This document shows, piece after piece, positions 9,897 to 21,700 of a stretch of DNA of 64,000 bases. Where the stretch lies: positions 2,294,001 to 2,358,000 of the forward strand of contig JALJCQ010000009.1 in the NCBI GenBank assembly GCA_023091665.1, in the 5' to 3' direction. The stretch is from Pythium myriotylum (Eukaryota > Oomycota > Peronosporomycetes > Pythiales > Pythiaceae). The notes under the pieces were generated by a model. The model ran no database searches. It saw nothing but the letters and a program-made list of their open reading frames with translations, and was not told the DNA's origin. A program made the translations under genes and the position numbers. Numbering within the stretch: the first letter of the stretch is position 1; each line of letters begins with the position of its first letter.

Positions 9897-11297
9897 ATGA
9901 CAAGCAAGCAGCTCGCGACGGTGGTGGGCGCCGTGGCTTGCGACGCCTCCACTGTGCGCTGGGTGCTCCCGCACGAGCATCTCTTCCACCGCATCGCTGA
10001 CCATCTGCATTCAGAGTTTGATGACATTCATTCGAAGTCTCCGAGTGTGGAGGTCCACGGCCACGAGACGTCGGATATCCGACCGGACCAACTTCATGAG
10101 CTGCGAAGGGAACCAAGGCTATATGGAGGGCACAATTTACGCATGGAGCGGGAAGACGAAATATTTCGAGAAGTAGAGGCGTTGTGTCGTACTGTGCCCG
10201 GGAGAGGGGTTATAGTCGACGTTTCAACCGCGAAAGAAGGACGGGATATTGCTAAACTCCGGCGTCTGGGTGAGCGTCTTGATATCCACGTCGTTGCAAG
10301 CACCTCGATCGACGAAGAGGCATTGCAGAGACCGCCACTATCACTCTCCGCTGCAGATAAGAGCGTACAACTTGCGAAAATGTTGGAGACGGAGCTCAGG
10401 TTTGGTGTGGGTGACACTTCGTCGGAGGGGAATGCAGGGATCATCTATCAACAGATTCGTTTGGAGGGAGACTCAAGAACTGAAAGTGAGGATATCTTGA
10501 GCAAAGCCCTCGCTCTGGTATGAAGTCACATGCTCGAGATCGGATGAGCTTGTCTGACAGGTGTTGGTGGAAAATGCTAGGCGCAGCAGAGCACGGGAGC
10601 CCCAGTGTACCTCTCATTCTCGTACGAATATTCGCATCCTTCAGCTAAGGATGTTCATCATCGAATTCACGACTGGATATCGTCACTTGAACTCAACGGC
10701 GCTTCCGCAAACCTCCTGGTGCTCTGCCACGCTGACCGATGGTGCGAGTCAAAAGAACACCTTCACTTCCTCGTCAGTCTAGCTCGCAAAGGTATTGTCC
10801 TCTCATTCAATCTTGTTGGACTCTATACGGTGAGCGACGTGATTCTCGCGAATCCTTGTCTTGGGCCAATCGGGCAAGTTCACGAGCCGCCGAGAGACAG
10901 CTCGGTTGCGCGATCTGTGGCATTTCTCATTCAAGACCATGGCTTCGGAGATCGGATAATTATTTCATCTGGCATTCTCCAACGTCTTCAGTTGCAGCGA
11001 TATGGGGGTGGAGGCTACGCGTACGCTTTAAGCCACTTCAGAGATCACCTCGTACGACATCACAAGATTTCGCAGGTCCAGTGGGAGCAGATCTGCTGTC
11101 ACAACCCACTTCGACTCCTCCTTTGGTACACGGCGCCAGAGACCATCGAGATTCCCAAGCATTTCCTCAGCTGCAGCATTTGCCACGAGTATTTCGAGCC
11201 AATCGTCGGCGAGTACTTCACCAAGTTCCAGTTCGTCTACTGTGGAACCAAGTGCCTCCGCAAGCACAGCAAACAGGGCTTCAAGTCGCTGGAATGA
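9897..11297 (+). CDS. Phosphotriesterase-related (PTER-like) protein with degenerate metal site and C-terminal zinc motif
   Basis: Two exons, 9897-10517 and 10581-11297, separated by a 63-bp intron (GTATGA..GCTAG), give 445 residues in frame; the join reads ALAL-AQQSTGAPVYLSF. Family signatures: PHEHLF near residue 25, RGVIVDVSTAKEGRD, STGAPV, LCHADRW, RYGGGGYAYALSHF and NPLRLLLWY. The PTE/PTER TIM barrel normally binds two metals through HxH (strand 1), a Lys or Glu (strand 4), two His (strands 5 and 6) and Asp (strand 8). Here HEH and the strand-6 His remain, but the strand-5 His position reads YLSFSY, the strand-8 SHD reads SSG, and no EIG motif is seen on strand 4. Catalysis is therefore doubtful. 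A CxxC-x19-CxxxC motif at about residues 404-430 is added at the C-terminus and probably binds zinc. The start uses the first ATG in frame; a slightly upstream non-ATG start cannot be excluded. Confidence 0.8.
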
Positions 11298-11663
11298 ACG
11301 GTGGGTGAGTGCCATCAAACCTCGAGGATAAGACTAGGTGGCGCATCATCATCACAAACCACAGTAGATGATACCTGTGGAAGATGATTTCTCGTTTACT
11401 CCGTTCATAGATATCACCGGAGAACGAAAACATTTGCTTTTCTCAGAGACTTGTAAAATTGAATAAAATAGTGGCACTCCGAGGGGGGATTGGCTCCAGC
11501 ATGTCACAAAAAGACCATGGACGAACACGAAGATCAGCAGGTCACCACGAGCTCATTCCGCCATTAGCACGACGTCATTCGTTGCGGCGCCTGCGTCACC
11601 CACCGCACACCACTCACTCTGCCTCTCACTTGGTCGCGACACTCTTCGATTTCCCCACTCACG
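11298..11663. other. 366-bp gap with BIO3-BIO1 promoter
   Basis: Carries the 3' UTR of the preceding gene and, near its right end, the initiator-like element at 11551-11567. No gene or RNA was recognised. Confidence 0.5.
11551..11567 (+). promoter_or_regulatory. Oomycete initiator-like element upstream of BIO3-BIO1
   Basis: GCTCATTCCGCCATTAG matches the oomycete Inr/FPR-type core promoter pattern (GCTCATTYYNCAWTTTT) at most positions and lies about 97-113 bp before the ATG at 11664. Assignment is by pattern only. Confidence 0.5.
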
Positions 11664-14051
11664 ATGGCGCGCAATCTTCTCAAGGTGCAGCGCTCTCTGC
11701 GCTCGCAGCTCCTCGCCAGCGCCTCCCGCCGCTCGTTCCATATTGGATTGATTCCGCAGGACGGGCCGTCCGCGTCGGCGCGCCAAAAAGAGACGCTGCG
11801 CACGAGTGGAGTCCATCGATTGCCGCTCAAGACACCGGTCTTCCAAGTCTTCGGAGCCAACACGGACGTCGGGAAGACGATCGTCTCGGCTGGCATCTGT
11901 CGTGCGGCCGTGCGCACAGATGCACACGTCGCGTACATCAAGCCACTGCAGACCGGTACTGCTGATGAAGGCTACGTGGGTGATGCAGGCTTTGTGACCA
12001 AGCACGCCGGATCCAAATTACTCACAAGTGAGACGCTGTTCGCATGGGAGACAGCCGTGTCTCCTCATTTGGCAGCAGCGAAGGAGAGCTACACCGTTAC
12101 GGATGAAGAGGTTATCACTGCACTTAAGAAGCGCATCAACGAGGTTAACTCAAGTGACAAGGATCACGCCCTTTTGCTAGTAGAGACTGCTGGCGGGGTG
12201 TGCAGTCCGTCGGCATCGATGCTCTTCCAGGCGGATGTTTACCGCGGACTGCGTTTCCCTGTGGTGCTTGTCGGGGACGGTAAACTTGGTGGCATCTCCA
12301 CGACAGTGTCGGCACTTGAAAGCCTCCTGATTCGCGGATACGACGTTGCTGCAATCTGTCTCATCGAACAGGACGGACTGGACAATGCTGAGGCGATTGC
12401 ACCGAAAGCCAACGAGCTAGGGATTCCAGTATTTACGATGCAGGCGGTCCCACCACAGCCTGAACCACTTGATGAGTGGTACGCCAATAATGATGCTGCC
12501 TTCGACAAAGTTATCGCTCAACTTCAAGATTTCCATTCCACACGGTTACAGCGATTCCAGGAAATGAAGGAGCGATCCGAGCAGGTGTTCTGGTGGCCAT
12601 TTACGCAACACAAGAAGTACGGCAGTCTGACTGTCATCGACTCGGCGCACGGTGATGAGTTCTCGTCGTTTAACTCGGACAAGATTGAGCTGGAACCCAT
12701 GTTCGACGCTTGTGCGAGCTGGTGGACTCAGGGTATTGGCCACGGAAACGTTAAGATGGCAACGGCCCTCGCATATACTGCGGGCCGATACGGACATGTC
12801 ATGTTTCCAGAAAATACGCACGAACCTGCTTTCCGCCTCACGGAGAAGCTTTTGCAAACTGTGGGTAAGGACTGGGCTTCGCGTGTGTATTTTTCGGACG
12901 ATGGGTCAACTGCGGTGGAAGTTGGCTTGAAGATGGCGTTTCGCAAATACCTTGCTGATCGCAGACTTGATTACCGTGAGTTCAACGTACAAGGCGACGG
13001 ACACGTTGATGGCAAGAAGAAACTCGTGGCACTTGCACAAGCGAATTGCTACCATGGAGACACGTTGGGTGTGATGAATATCGCGGAACCTAGTGTCTAC
13101 AACGAGAAGCAGCATCCGTGGTATCGACCAGAGGCGTCATTTTTGAAGACACCGTCGTTGGCGCTTCGTGATGGAAAGTATATTGTCACGCTGGACAGTG
13201 AGATCAGTAGTCAGCCGACCTCAAACGAAGACTTAAAGTCATTTGCTGACGCCTTCGACTTTAGTCGACGTGACGAGTCACTCAAGGAGACGTATCGTTC
13301 GTACGTCAACCGCATGATCGACACCACCGAGAACGCGAGTACCGCTATCGGAGCGCTGCTGATTGAACCTGTTCTCATTGGTGCGGGAGGAATGGTGCTG
13401 GTTGACCCACTCTTCCAACGCGTCGCGGTTGAGGAATGTCAAGCTCGCCGAATTCCCGTCATTTTTGACGAAGTGTTCTCCGGGTGGTGGCGTCTTGGCG
13501 TTCAGTCTGGCCGCGATTTGCTCGGCGTCAACCCGGACGTAGCGTGCTACGCGAAGTTGTTAACTGGCGGTGTTGTGCCTCTGGCGGTTACTCTCGCGAC
13601 TGAAGATGTGTTCGATACGTTTTACGCGGATGCCAAGGGAGATGCGCTTCTCCACGGACACTCGTTCACTGCCCACCCTGTAGGCTGTGCTGCAGCGCTG
13701 ACGGCGCTAGACATGTACGAAATATTCAATGACGGAAACGACCACTCCAAGGACGCACCTGTTCGCTCGTACTGGGATGCGTCGCTCACAGCCGAGATCT
13801 CGCGTCTGCCCCACGTGACCCGTGCATTCGATATCGGCACTGTGTTCTGCCTTGAGCTCGAGTCGTCAAACCCAGGTTACGCGTCCAGTGAGGCCCAGGC
13901 GCTCATTCAAGTGTTGCGCAGGAACAATATCTATGCGCGCGCTTTGGGCAATGTCATCTACCTCATGTGTTCGCCGCTGACGACGCCAGCGGATTGCACC
14001 CGCTACCTCTCCGCGGTCAAGACTCACCTCGACGAACTCTATGGCCAGTAA
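11664..14051 (+). CDS. BIO3-BIO1: Bifunctional dethiobiotin synthetase / DAPA aminotransferase, mitochondrial
   Basis: Intronless, 795 residues. The N-terminal segment is rich in Arg, Ser and Leu with almost no acidic residues, typical of a mitochondrial presequence. Residues about 58-300 are the BioD-like synthetase, with P-loop GANTDVGKT and KPLQTG; it closes the ureido ring of dethiobiotin using ATP and CO2. The remainder is a class III PLP aminotransferase (BioA-like) that makes 7,8-diaminopelargonic acid. It includes WWPFTQH, SDDGSTAVE, FDEVFSGWWRLG and the probable PLP lysine in CYAKLLTGG. The same fusion order is known from plants and fungi, so two consecutive biotin steps are channelled in one mitochondrial protein. 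The start is the first ATG downstream of the initiator-like element. The gene lies about 5 kb from pyruvate carboxylase, a biotin enzyme; no co-regulation is visible in the sequence. Confidence 0.96.
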   Translation: MARNLLKVQRSLRSQLLASASRRSFHIGLIPQDGPSASARQKETLRTSGVHRLPLKTPVFQVFGANTDVGKTIVSAGICRAAVRTDAHVAYIKPLQTGTADEGYVGDAGFVTKHAGSKLLTSETLFAWETAVSPHLAAAKESYTVTDEEVITALKKRINEVNSSDKDHALLLVETAGGVCSPSASMLFQADVYRGLRFPVVLVGDGKLGGISTTVSALESLLIRGYDVAAICLIEQDGLDNAEAIAPKANELGIPVFTMQAVPPQPEPLDEWYANNDAAFDKVIAQLQDFHSTRLQRFQEMKERSEQVFWWPFTQHKKYGSLTVIDSAHGDEFSSFNSDKIELEPMFDACASWWTQGIGHGNVKMATALAYTAGRYGHVMFPENTHEPAFRLTEKLLQTVGKDWASRVYFSDDGSTAVEVGLKMAFRKYLADRRLDYREFNVQGDGHVDGKKKLVALAQANCYHGDTLGVMNIAEPSVYNEKQHPWYRPEASFLKTPSLALRDGKYIVTLDSEISSQPTSNEDLKSFADAFDFSRRDESLKETYRSYVNRMIDTTENASTAIGALLIEPVLIGAGGMVLVDPLFQRVAVEECQARRIPVIFDEVFSGWWRLGVQSGRDLLGVNPDVACYAKLLTGGVVPLAVTLATEDVFDTFYADAKGDALLHGHSFTAHPVGCAAALTALDMYEIFNDGNDHSKDAPVRSYWDASLTAEISRLPHVTRAFDIGTVFCLELESSNPGYASSEAQALIQVLRRNNIYARALGNVIYLMCSPLTTPADCTRYLSAVKTHLDELYGQ

Positions 14052-14134
14052 GAGGAGCAAGAGATAGACAGTCGCGTCTGGGATAGTTTTGTGGCTGTAT
14101 TGGAATGGAGATCTGTTCTTTAGCTGTGATGCGA

Positions 14135-14509
14135 TTACGAAATGATGCAGTTGGAGGGCGCTTCAGCGTTTCCAGCGAGCGAGTTCTTCTTGTCGATCAC
14201 GATCCGCAACTCCTCCATGGCGCTCTCGAAGCGCGCGATGAACTTGTCGCGGTCGATGTTTCGCACGTTGCGGTCGTGGATGAGCGAGTTGCGTACGCTC
14301 GCGAGGTACCGGATCGAGCGTACAGTGACGGGCGGGAGCTGCGTCTCGACGAAGCTCACGCGCTCGTGGAGCCCGCGGCCTTCGGCGTTGAAGTGGGTGT
14401 GTAGCACGTGCTCCAGCTCCTTCGTGAGCTCAATCGCGAGCTGGTAGTCATTCGGCGCGTACGTGACGCCGTAGGCGGCGCCGGGCGTCGACGAGAGAGC
14501 CTGCCCCAT
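14135..14509 (-). CDS. Small HEPN/DUF4145-like protein with N-myristoylation signal
   Basis: 124 residues from the ATG at 14509; the open frame continues upstream, but this ATG gives M-G-Q-A-L-S-S, a good N-myristoylation context. The body is all helical: YQLAIELTKELEHVLHTHF, then TVRSIRYLASVRNSLIHDR and a final helix FIARFESAMEELRIVID. The R-N-S-L-I-H sequence is an R-x4-H motif in the position and style of HEPN and DUF4145 proteins, which include RNases and scaffold domains. No catalytic claim can be made from one motif. Convergent with BIO3-BIO1 (83 bp between stops) and divergent from myosin I. The function is unknown; membrane attachment through myristate is inferred. Confidence 0.65.
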   Translation of the reverse strand: MGQALSSTPGAAYGVTYAPNDYQLAIELTKELEHVLHTHFNAEGRGLHERVSFVETQLPPVTVRSIRYLASVRNSLIHDRNVRNIDRDKFIARFESAMEELRIVIDKKNSLAGNAEAPSNCIIS

Positions 14510-14881
14510 GATGACGGAGGTCGACCTTGCCCAACTGCCCACAGTCACAACGTGGAACACATATTTAAGCCAATCAACAGGGCTAAAATTAAATAATGTC
14601 CAATCATAATGGATTGTCTGTTTGAAATGGCTACAGCGAACCCACTAGTCACTGCATCGAGGGCGATTTTGAAAATTTTGACATCAAGATTCCTTCGTCT
14701 TTTTTCTGTTCTAGTTTCCCCCTATTTGGCAATCCCTATCCCTAAGCGCTCGCGCCCACTTCAACTCGACGCTCCGTGTGTCAACGGCTCGATAGAAATC
14801 TCAATTTCTGTCGTTTCTAACCCCCAGTGTCCTTTCCCCTCTCCCCCGACTATCCAGTGCGGCCCGTTCGATCGCACGACA
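14510..14881. promoter_or_regulatory. Divergent promoter region with two CCAAT boxes
   Basis: Between the HEPN-like gene (-) and myosin I (+). CCAAT occurs at 14570-14574 and 14600-14604, 30 bp apart, in an AT-rich patch with atatttaa at 14561. CCAAT boxes bind NF-Y in eukaryotes; use here is inferred. The remainder is pyrimidine-rich and probably 5' UTR of myosin. Confidence 0.4.
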
Positions 14882-17800
14882 ATGGCATCATCTGTCGCGA
14901 GGTCATCCCTCCCGGGCTCCTCCTCCTCAGGAGCTCCTCCTCCTCCTGCTCTATCCGGTTGTTGTGCTGAGCCTCCATCGTGGGCGGTCCCCCCTCGACG
15001 TGCGACCCTCACACCGCCTTCCTTCCGCCGCGTTCCATTCCCCATCTGCGCCGCCGCCATGAAGGACCTCTTGCTCATCGAGGACGTGGACGAGGACCAC
15101 GTCGTCAAGGAGCTCGTCCAGCGCTACAAGCAGAGCGAGATGTACACGTTCCTCGGGCCCGTGCTCATCGCCGTCAACCCGTACAAGCTGCTCACGCACA
15201 AGTCGGACAAGTCGTCCATCTATGCGACCCACTGGATCAAGGAGTTTAGCGGCAAGGAGCTCCACCTGAGCGAGCCGCACCCCTTCGCCATCGCCGAGTC
15301 GGCCTACACCGACCTCATGCGATTCGGCAACCCGCAGAGCCTGCTCATCACAGGCGAGAGTGGCAGCGGCAAGACCGAGACCTCCAAGCACGTCATGCAG
15401 TACCTCACGACCGTCTCCACGCGCAACCGCGCGCGCTCGGCTGCGATCGCCAACCGACGCATGTCCATCGCGCAGCGCCAGGAGCTCGACGAGCGCATCA
15501 CGCACGTCACTGATGTGCTCTGGGGCTCCAACCCCGTGCTCGAGGCTTTTGGTAACGCGCAGACCATCCGCAACAACAACTCGTCGCGCTTCGGCAAGTA
15601 CATCGTGCTGCAGCTCAACCGCCTCGGCCAGGTCATCGGGGGCTACATCGACAATTACCTGCTCGAGCGAAGCCGCATTATCCACCAGGCCGAGGGCGAG
15701 CGCAACTTCCACTCGTTCTACCAGTTGCTGGCTGGAGCGAGCGACGAAGAGCGTGACAAGTGGAACCTGCTCTCCGCGGAGGAGTACGACTTCCTGGCCA
15801 ACACGGATGCCAGGATCGAGGGTGTCGACGACGGCAAGAACTTTAAGGTTGTCCGCGAGAACATGAGCGCGGTCGGAATCACGGAAGAGGAGCAGGTGGC
15901 GATCCTTCAACAGCTTGCGGCGATCCTCTGGATCGGCAACGTGCGCTTCATCGAGACGACGGACGAGGCGCACAACAAGTGCGCCAAGGTCGAAGAGTCG
16001 AGTCGTGAGGCGCTTGAGACGGCCGCCCGACTTCTCGGCATCGAGGTCAAGGTACTCGAGGAGATGATTACGTTCCGCATGCTCAACATCTACGGCGAGT
16101 GGCAGAAAGTACAGTTCGACAAGCGCCAGGCCAAGAAGGTCGTCGACTCGATCGCCCGCTCGATGTACGACAATGTGTTTAACTGGATCGTCGCGCGCAT
16201 CAACAAGAACGTGCTCTGCAGCCAGCGCGATGTCGCGAGCAGCATCGGTATCCTCGACATCTACGGCTTTGAAATTTTCGAGGTCAACGCTTTCGAGCAG
16301 CTCTGCATCAACTACGTGAACGAGAAACTTCAGCAGCTCTTCATCGCGCAGACGCTCCGCGCCGAGCAGGACGAATACAAGCGCGAAGCGGTGAGCTGGC
16401 AGGCTGTGGAGTACCTCAACAACCAGAGCGTGTGTGACCTCATCGAGGACCCCAAGATCCACGGTATTTTCCCGTTGCTCGATGAACAGTGTGCAATCGC
16501 ACGTCTCTCGACGCTCGAGTTGATCGAGCGCTACAATGCCTCGCACAGCTCGCACAAGCACTACATCCGCTCGCGTATCCAAGGCCCGCACTTCACGATC
16601 GTGCACTACGCCGGCAAGGTCGAGTACGATGTGACGCTGTTCTTCGAAGCTAACGTGGACACGTTCTTCAACGACATGTACAAGAACATGGGCGAGTCCA
16701 CCGTGCCATTCGTGCGCGAGGTGTTCCACGATAAGCGTACGGATGAGGAGAAGAAAAAGCGCCCGCCGTCGACTTCGCAGCAGTTCCGCGCGCAGGTGCA
16801 ATCTATGCTCAAGAAGCTTGAAGGATGTAACCCACACTACATCCGCTGCATCAAGCCGAACGAGAAGAAGCAACCTCTTGTGGCTGACCAGGCGATTATC
16901 AAGGAGCAAGTGAGCTACTTGGGTCTTGTCGAGAACTTGCGCGTTCGTCGCCAGGGTTTCTGTTACCGTGAGACTTACGCGACATTCGTCAAGCGCTACC
17001 GCTTCCTATCGAAGGAAACTTGGCCGACTATTAAGGCTCACTCAATGGTGAGTTCATCGCCACGTTTTCAATATGCTTGGGTGCATAGCTGACGATGTTT
17101 TGGAATGTTGTAGCGCAAGGCAGCCGTGGACCTGCTCACTTCGGCAGACGTAACGATTAAAGACCCGGAGACTGGCGAGCTGGTCAAGTTCGACGAGGAT
17201 CCCAACGCGCTCGGATGCTACGCCCTTGGACGAACGAAGATTTTCCTGCGTCACCCCCAGGCGCTTTCCACCCTCGAGATTCTGCGCGAGGAGAAGCTCC
17301 CCACGATCGTTAACATCATCGAGAACGCTTGGCGTCGCTACAAGGTGAGTTGAAACGGATCGTGAATATGCAGGGTGAAGTCTGATCTTACGCCTGTACG
17401 AACAGAATCGGCTTGCGCTGGCCAAATTCATCGCTGCTGAGAAGGAGCTGAGCAGTGCCTACAAGGCAATCTCGACCAACTGCCAAGACCGTCGCAAGCG
17501 TCGCATCGGTGCGAACGACAAGGCAAAGATTGCGAAGCTGTACGATGCCTGGAACGCTGTCTCGAGCAAATTGCTCAACCCAGAAAATCGCCTCGCGCGC
17601 CAGCTGGCTGAAGACGAAAAGACCAACTCGATCATTTTCGCTCAAAGCTTCGTTCGTGCCAAGCACCACCGTCGCGAGTTCTTGCGCCTCAAACAGGCGC
17701 AGATCATTTTCTCTAAGCGCTACCGTGGACTGAAGACACGCAAGCAGCTCACACTCGAGCTGTGGGCTTCGTGCAAGGTCGCGCTGCTGGGCGTGCGCAC

Positions 17801-18374
17801 CGAGTTCGAGCGATTCCTTGGAAAGAAGAAGCGTCGTCGCGACACGTTGGATCGTCCTTACACCGGTGACTACATCAACATGAAGCAGTACCCGGCTTAT
17901 GAGACCATCTTGAACCAGCGTGGCCCACAGAAGTTGCTGTTTGCTGGCCATGTGTCGAAGGTGAACGAGCGTTTCGTGCACCAAGATCGCATTCTTCTGG
18001 TTGGTGACAAATACATCTACAACCTCAAGGCCGACAAAATCCACCAGCCGAAGGAGCGTCGCATGATTGAGTTGACGCGAGTCACGGGTATCATCATGAG
18101 CACTCTGCCTGATAACTATGTCGTGCTCCAGGTCAAAACTGAGTTCGATATCCTCTTCTCATGCGACCAGAAGACCGAGTTAGTGACGGCGCTGCGCAAG
18201 CGCTTTAAGGATGGCGGTCGCGAGCTGCCCGTCAAGTTCGCTGACTCGTTTGAGTACAACGCACTCAAGGGTCGTCCTCAGCTTATCAAGTTCGAGTACA
18301 ACCGCAACCTTAAGCAGACTGAGACGCGCAAGCTCGACAAGAAGACAATGGTCATCAGTGTCGGCCGTAACTAA
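14882..18374 (+). CDS. Class I-type myosin heavy chain (motor, neck, TH1 tail)
   Basis: Exons 14882-17047, 17114-17344 and 17406-18374 join in phase; introns are 66 bp and 61 bp. From the ATG at 14882 the protein is 1,121 residues; an internal ATG at 15059, just before the conserved DLLLIEDVDEDHVV start of the motor, would give 1,062. Motor signs: P-loop GESGSGKTE near residue 158, NNSSRFGK switch I, DIYGFEIFE switch II, HYIRCIKPNEKK. The TEDS position, counted back 16 residues from DSIAR, appears to be Glu, implying no need for heavy-chain phosphorylation (inference). A degenerate IQ-like neck (IIENAWRRYK) leads to a basic TH1 tail with ILNQRGPQKLLFAGHV. No SH3 domain is present. The expected role is actin-based membrane tension, endocytosis or hyphal tip traffic at the plasma membrane. 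Confidence 0.93.
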
Positions 18375-18740
18375 CTCGACTTCTATGAGGAACTCGGCTC
18401 CATAGATGCATGAACATCCTGTCAAAACTCAGCTCCCTTAAGAACTTACACAAACTGACCAAATGCCATGTCCAGGCATTATTGCATGATACCCCACCTC
18501 CCAAGCCGAGACCATTGTGTGACGTCGTAGAAAGAGAAAAAAAAAAGCGAAGAAAACATAGTACTTTGGAGGAATCGGCGTGCGTAGTACGTAGTAACAA
18601 GAATCTGTTGTGTTGAAAAGCGACAATGTTTATAGGGTTTCTGTTCTTGATAGCCAGACTATTACATGGGGAGGGTCGAGCGCCTCGCTCACTTAGTCAT
18701 CCGTACAGTGTTTCTCCGTCATGTTTGTTACCTGCGTTTC
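18375..18740. other. 366-bp convergent 3' region, no gene seen
   Basis: Between the stop codons of myosin I (+) and pyruvate carboxylase (-). It contains a purine-rich stretch with an A-run near 18537-18545. Short open frames have no support. Confidence 0.5.
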
Positions 18741-21700
18741 TTACTCCTCCACCTCGTCGTTGCCCGTCTCGTCGATCTCGACAATCAGGTCGCCAGCAGT
18801 CATGGTGTCACCAACCATCGAGTGGATGGCCTTGATTTTACCACTCACGGGCGCAGCTACGACGGTCTCCATCTTCATGGCGCTGAGCACGACCAGAGGT
18901 GTACCGGCCTTGACCTGCTCTCCCTGCTTGACCTTGACTTCGAGCACAACACCAGGCATTGGGGCGCCGACCGAGCCGGCGACTGCAGGGTTCGCCTTGG
19001 GCTTGCTCGTCGTGGCCACACCGGCCTTCTCATCCGTGACCTTGATCACACGCTGACGGCCGTTCAGTTCGAAGAGCACATCACGAGTGCCGTCCGTCTT
19101 GCTCACACCGCCCACTGCAATCAGCTTGACGAAGATGTTCTTGCCATGCTCGATCTGCAGCTCGACCTCGCGATCGACCTCGAGGCCCGTGAGGAATGTG
19201 CGTGTGTCGAGGAAGTGCATCGAACCGTACTGTGCCTTGAACTTCATGAAGTTGTCGAACACATCCGGGTAGATAGCGTGCGAGAGTACATCCACGTCAC
19301 GAATCTGCTCTCCGTACTTCGATTTGAGTTCCTTCTCAGCCGATTCGAAGTCGTACGGAGCCATCTCGGCACCTGGACGACCTTCGAACATGCTCTTGCC
19401 GTTTGGAAGCAACTTGCCCTTGAGCACACGGGAGCGAAGAGGCTCTGGGAAACCGTGGTGCGGAATACCTAGGTAACCCTGGAAGTATTCGACCACCGAC
19501 TTTGGGAACGACAACTTCTCGGCATCCTCGATTACTTGGGCTTCGGTCAAATTGTTCTGCACAATGAACTGGGCAAAGTCACCGACGACCTTCGACGACG
19601 GGGTGACCTTGATGATATCACCGAGCAGCTTGTTAGCCGTGGCGTACGCGCGCTTGATCGCTGGCCACTGACCCGCGAGACCAAGCTGCTGCGACTGGTA
19701 GAGCAGGTTCGTGTATTGGCCACCAGGCATTTCGTGGATGTACACGTCGGCCGAACCCGTCTTCTGTCCGGACTCAAACGGAGCGTACACGCCACGCATA
19801 GCCTCCCAGTAGTCGTTAATCTGGTTGATCTCGTCGAAGTCCACACCCGTGTCGTACTTGGAGCCCTTGAGAGCCTGCACGACCGCGCCCATCGAAGGCT
19901 GCGAGGTGGTACCAGACATGGCGTCGCTCGCGACGTCGACGGCATCCGCACCAGCGTAAGCGCACTCGAGCATAGAGCTGACACCCGTACCAGCGGTATC
20001 GTGTGTGTGCACGTGGATCGGGAGGTTAGGGAACTCCTTGCGGATGCTTGACACGAGCAAGCGAGCTGCCTGAGGCTTGAGCAGACCAGCCATATCCTTG
20101 ATGCAAAGCACGTGGATGCCGAGGTCGACAAGCTTACGGGTGAAGTCCATGTAGTAGTCGAGGTTGTACAGACCACGGGCCGGGTCCGACACGTCACCGG
20201 TGTAACACATCGTGCCTTCAATGATACCACCGGCAGCACCAACGGCGTCAATGCCCAGGCGCATGTTCTCAATGTAGTTGAGCGAGTCGAAAACGCGGAA
20301 CACATCCATACCCGTCTGCTGGGCCTTCTCGCAGAACTTGTACACGACGTTGTCCGGGTAGCTTGTGTAGCCGACGGCGTTCGCACCACGCAGCAGCATC
20401 TGGAACGGGATGTCCGGGACGGCCTCGCGGAGTTCGGCTAGGCGATCCCAGGGATCTTCACGAAGGAATCGCATGGCCACATCGAAGGTCGCACCACCCC
20501 ACATCTCGAGCGAATACGCGTTGCGCATAGCAATTGCTGTCGCTGGCGCGATAGCAGTCATATCACGCGTGCGGAGACGCGTGGCGAGCAGCGACTGATG
20601 CGCATCACGCCAAGTCGTGTCCATCAGCAGGAGGCCCTGCTTCTCACGCACAGCACGCGCGAACGCTTCTGGGCCCTGTTCCAAGTAGATCGAACGAAGT
20701 GACTTGTGGCCCTTTGCAAACGTCGGGGTCTTCAGCACTGGCACGATCGGTTCAACCTTGGACGGCGCCGGGCCAGTCGCACCGAGTGCCTTCTCTGGGC
20801 CATTGACGATCGTGTTGCCAATGTACTTGAGCAACTTCTGGCCACGGTTGGTGGACTTGGATGGCTCTAGCAGCTGCGGGTTCTCAGCGATGAAACTGGT
20901 GTCGATGACGCCACGCACAAAATCTGGGTGGTTGAGCACGTTCAGCACGAAGGACTTGTTGGTCGTCACGCCTCGCACACGGAATTCCTGGAGCGCACGC
21001 TTAAGCTTATGGGCGCAATCACCGCGGTCAAGCGCGCGCGCCGTGACCTTCACGAGCAACGAGTCGTAGTGTGGCGTGATGTGCGCGCCGACGAAGCCAG
21101 GGCCATCGTCGAGACGAATGCCCATACCACCCGGGCTACGGAAAACCTCGATGACACCCGAGTCCGGACGGAAGCCTTGAGACGGATCCTCCGTGGTCAC
21201 ACGGCACTGCATCGCGTGGCCGCGAGGCTTGATCTTGTCCTGGTCCAAGCCAAGCTCTTCGAAGCTTGCACCACCGGCGAGGCGGATCTGGCTCTGCACG
21301 AGATCGATACCAGTGATCTCCTCAGTAATCGTGTGCTCGACCTGGATGCGCGGGTTCACTTCGATGAAGTAGTGGCGACCCTGCTGGTCCACGAGGAACT
21401 CAACCGTGCCAGCGTTGAGGTACTTGGCAGCTTTTGTGAGACGCACCGCGTCTTCGATCATGGCTTTCTCTGTCGCTGGCGGCAAGCCCACGGCTGGCGC
21501 TGTCTCCAGCACCTTCTGGTGGCGACGCTGCACGGAGCAGTCGCGGTGGTAAAGGTGAACAACGTTGCCCTTACCATCTCCGAGAATCTGGACTTCGATA
21601 TGGCGTGGCTTATTCACGTAACGTTCAATGAACACAGTACCATCGCCGAAGGCGGCGAGGGCTTCGGAACTGGCACGAGCGAAGTTCTCCGCCAGTTCGT

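Noticed and set aside
14951..16909. 652-codon open frame on the minus strand opposite myosin I
   Set aside because: It mirrors the highly conserved myosin motor, and its Leu/Val/Asp/Arg/His-rich composition is the usual shadow of GC-rich third positions.
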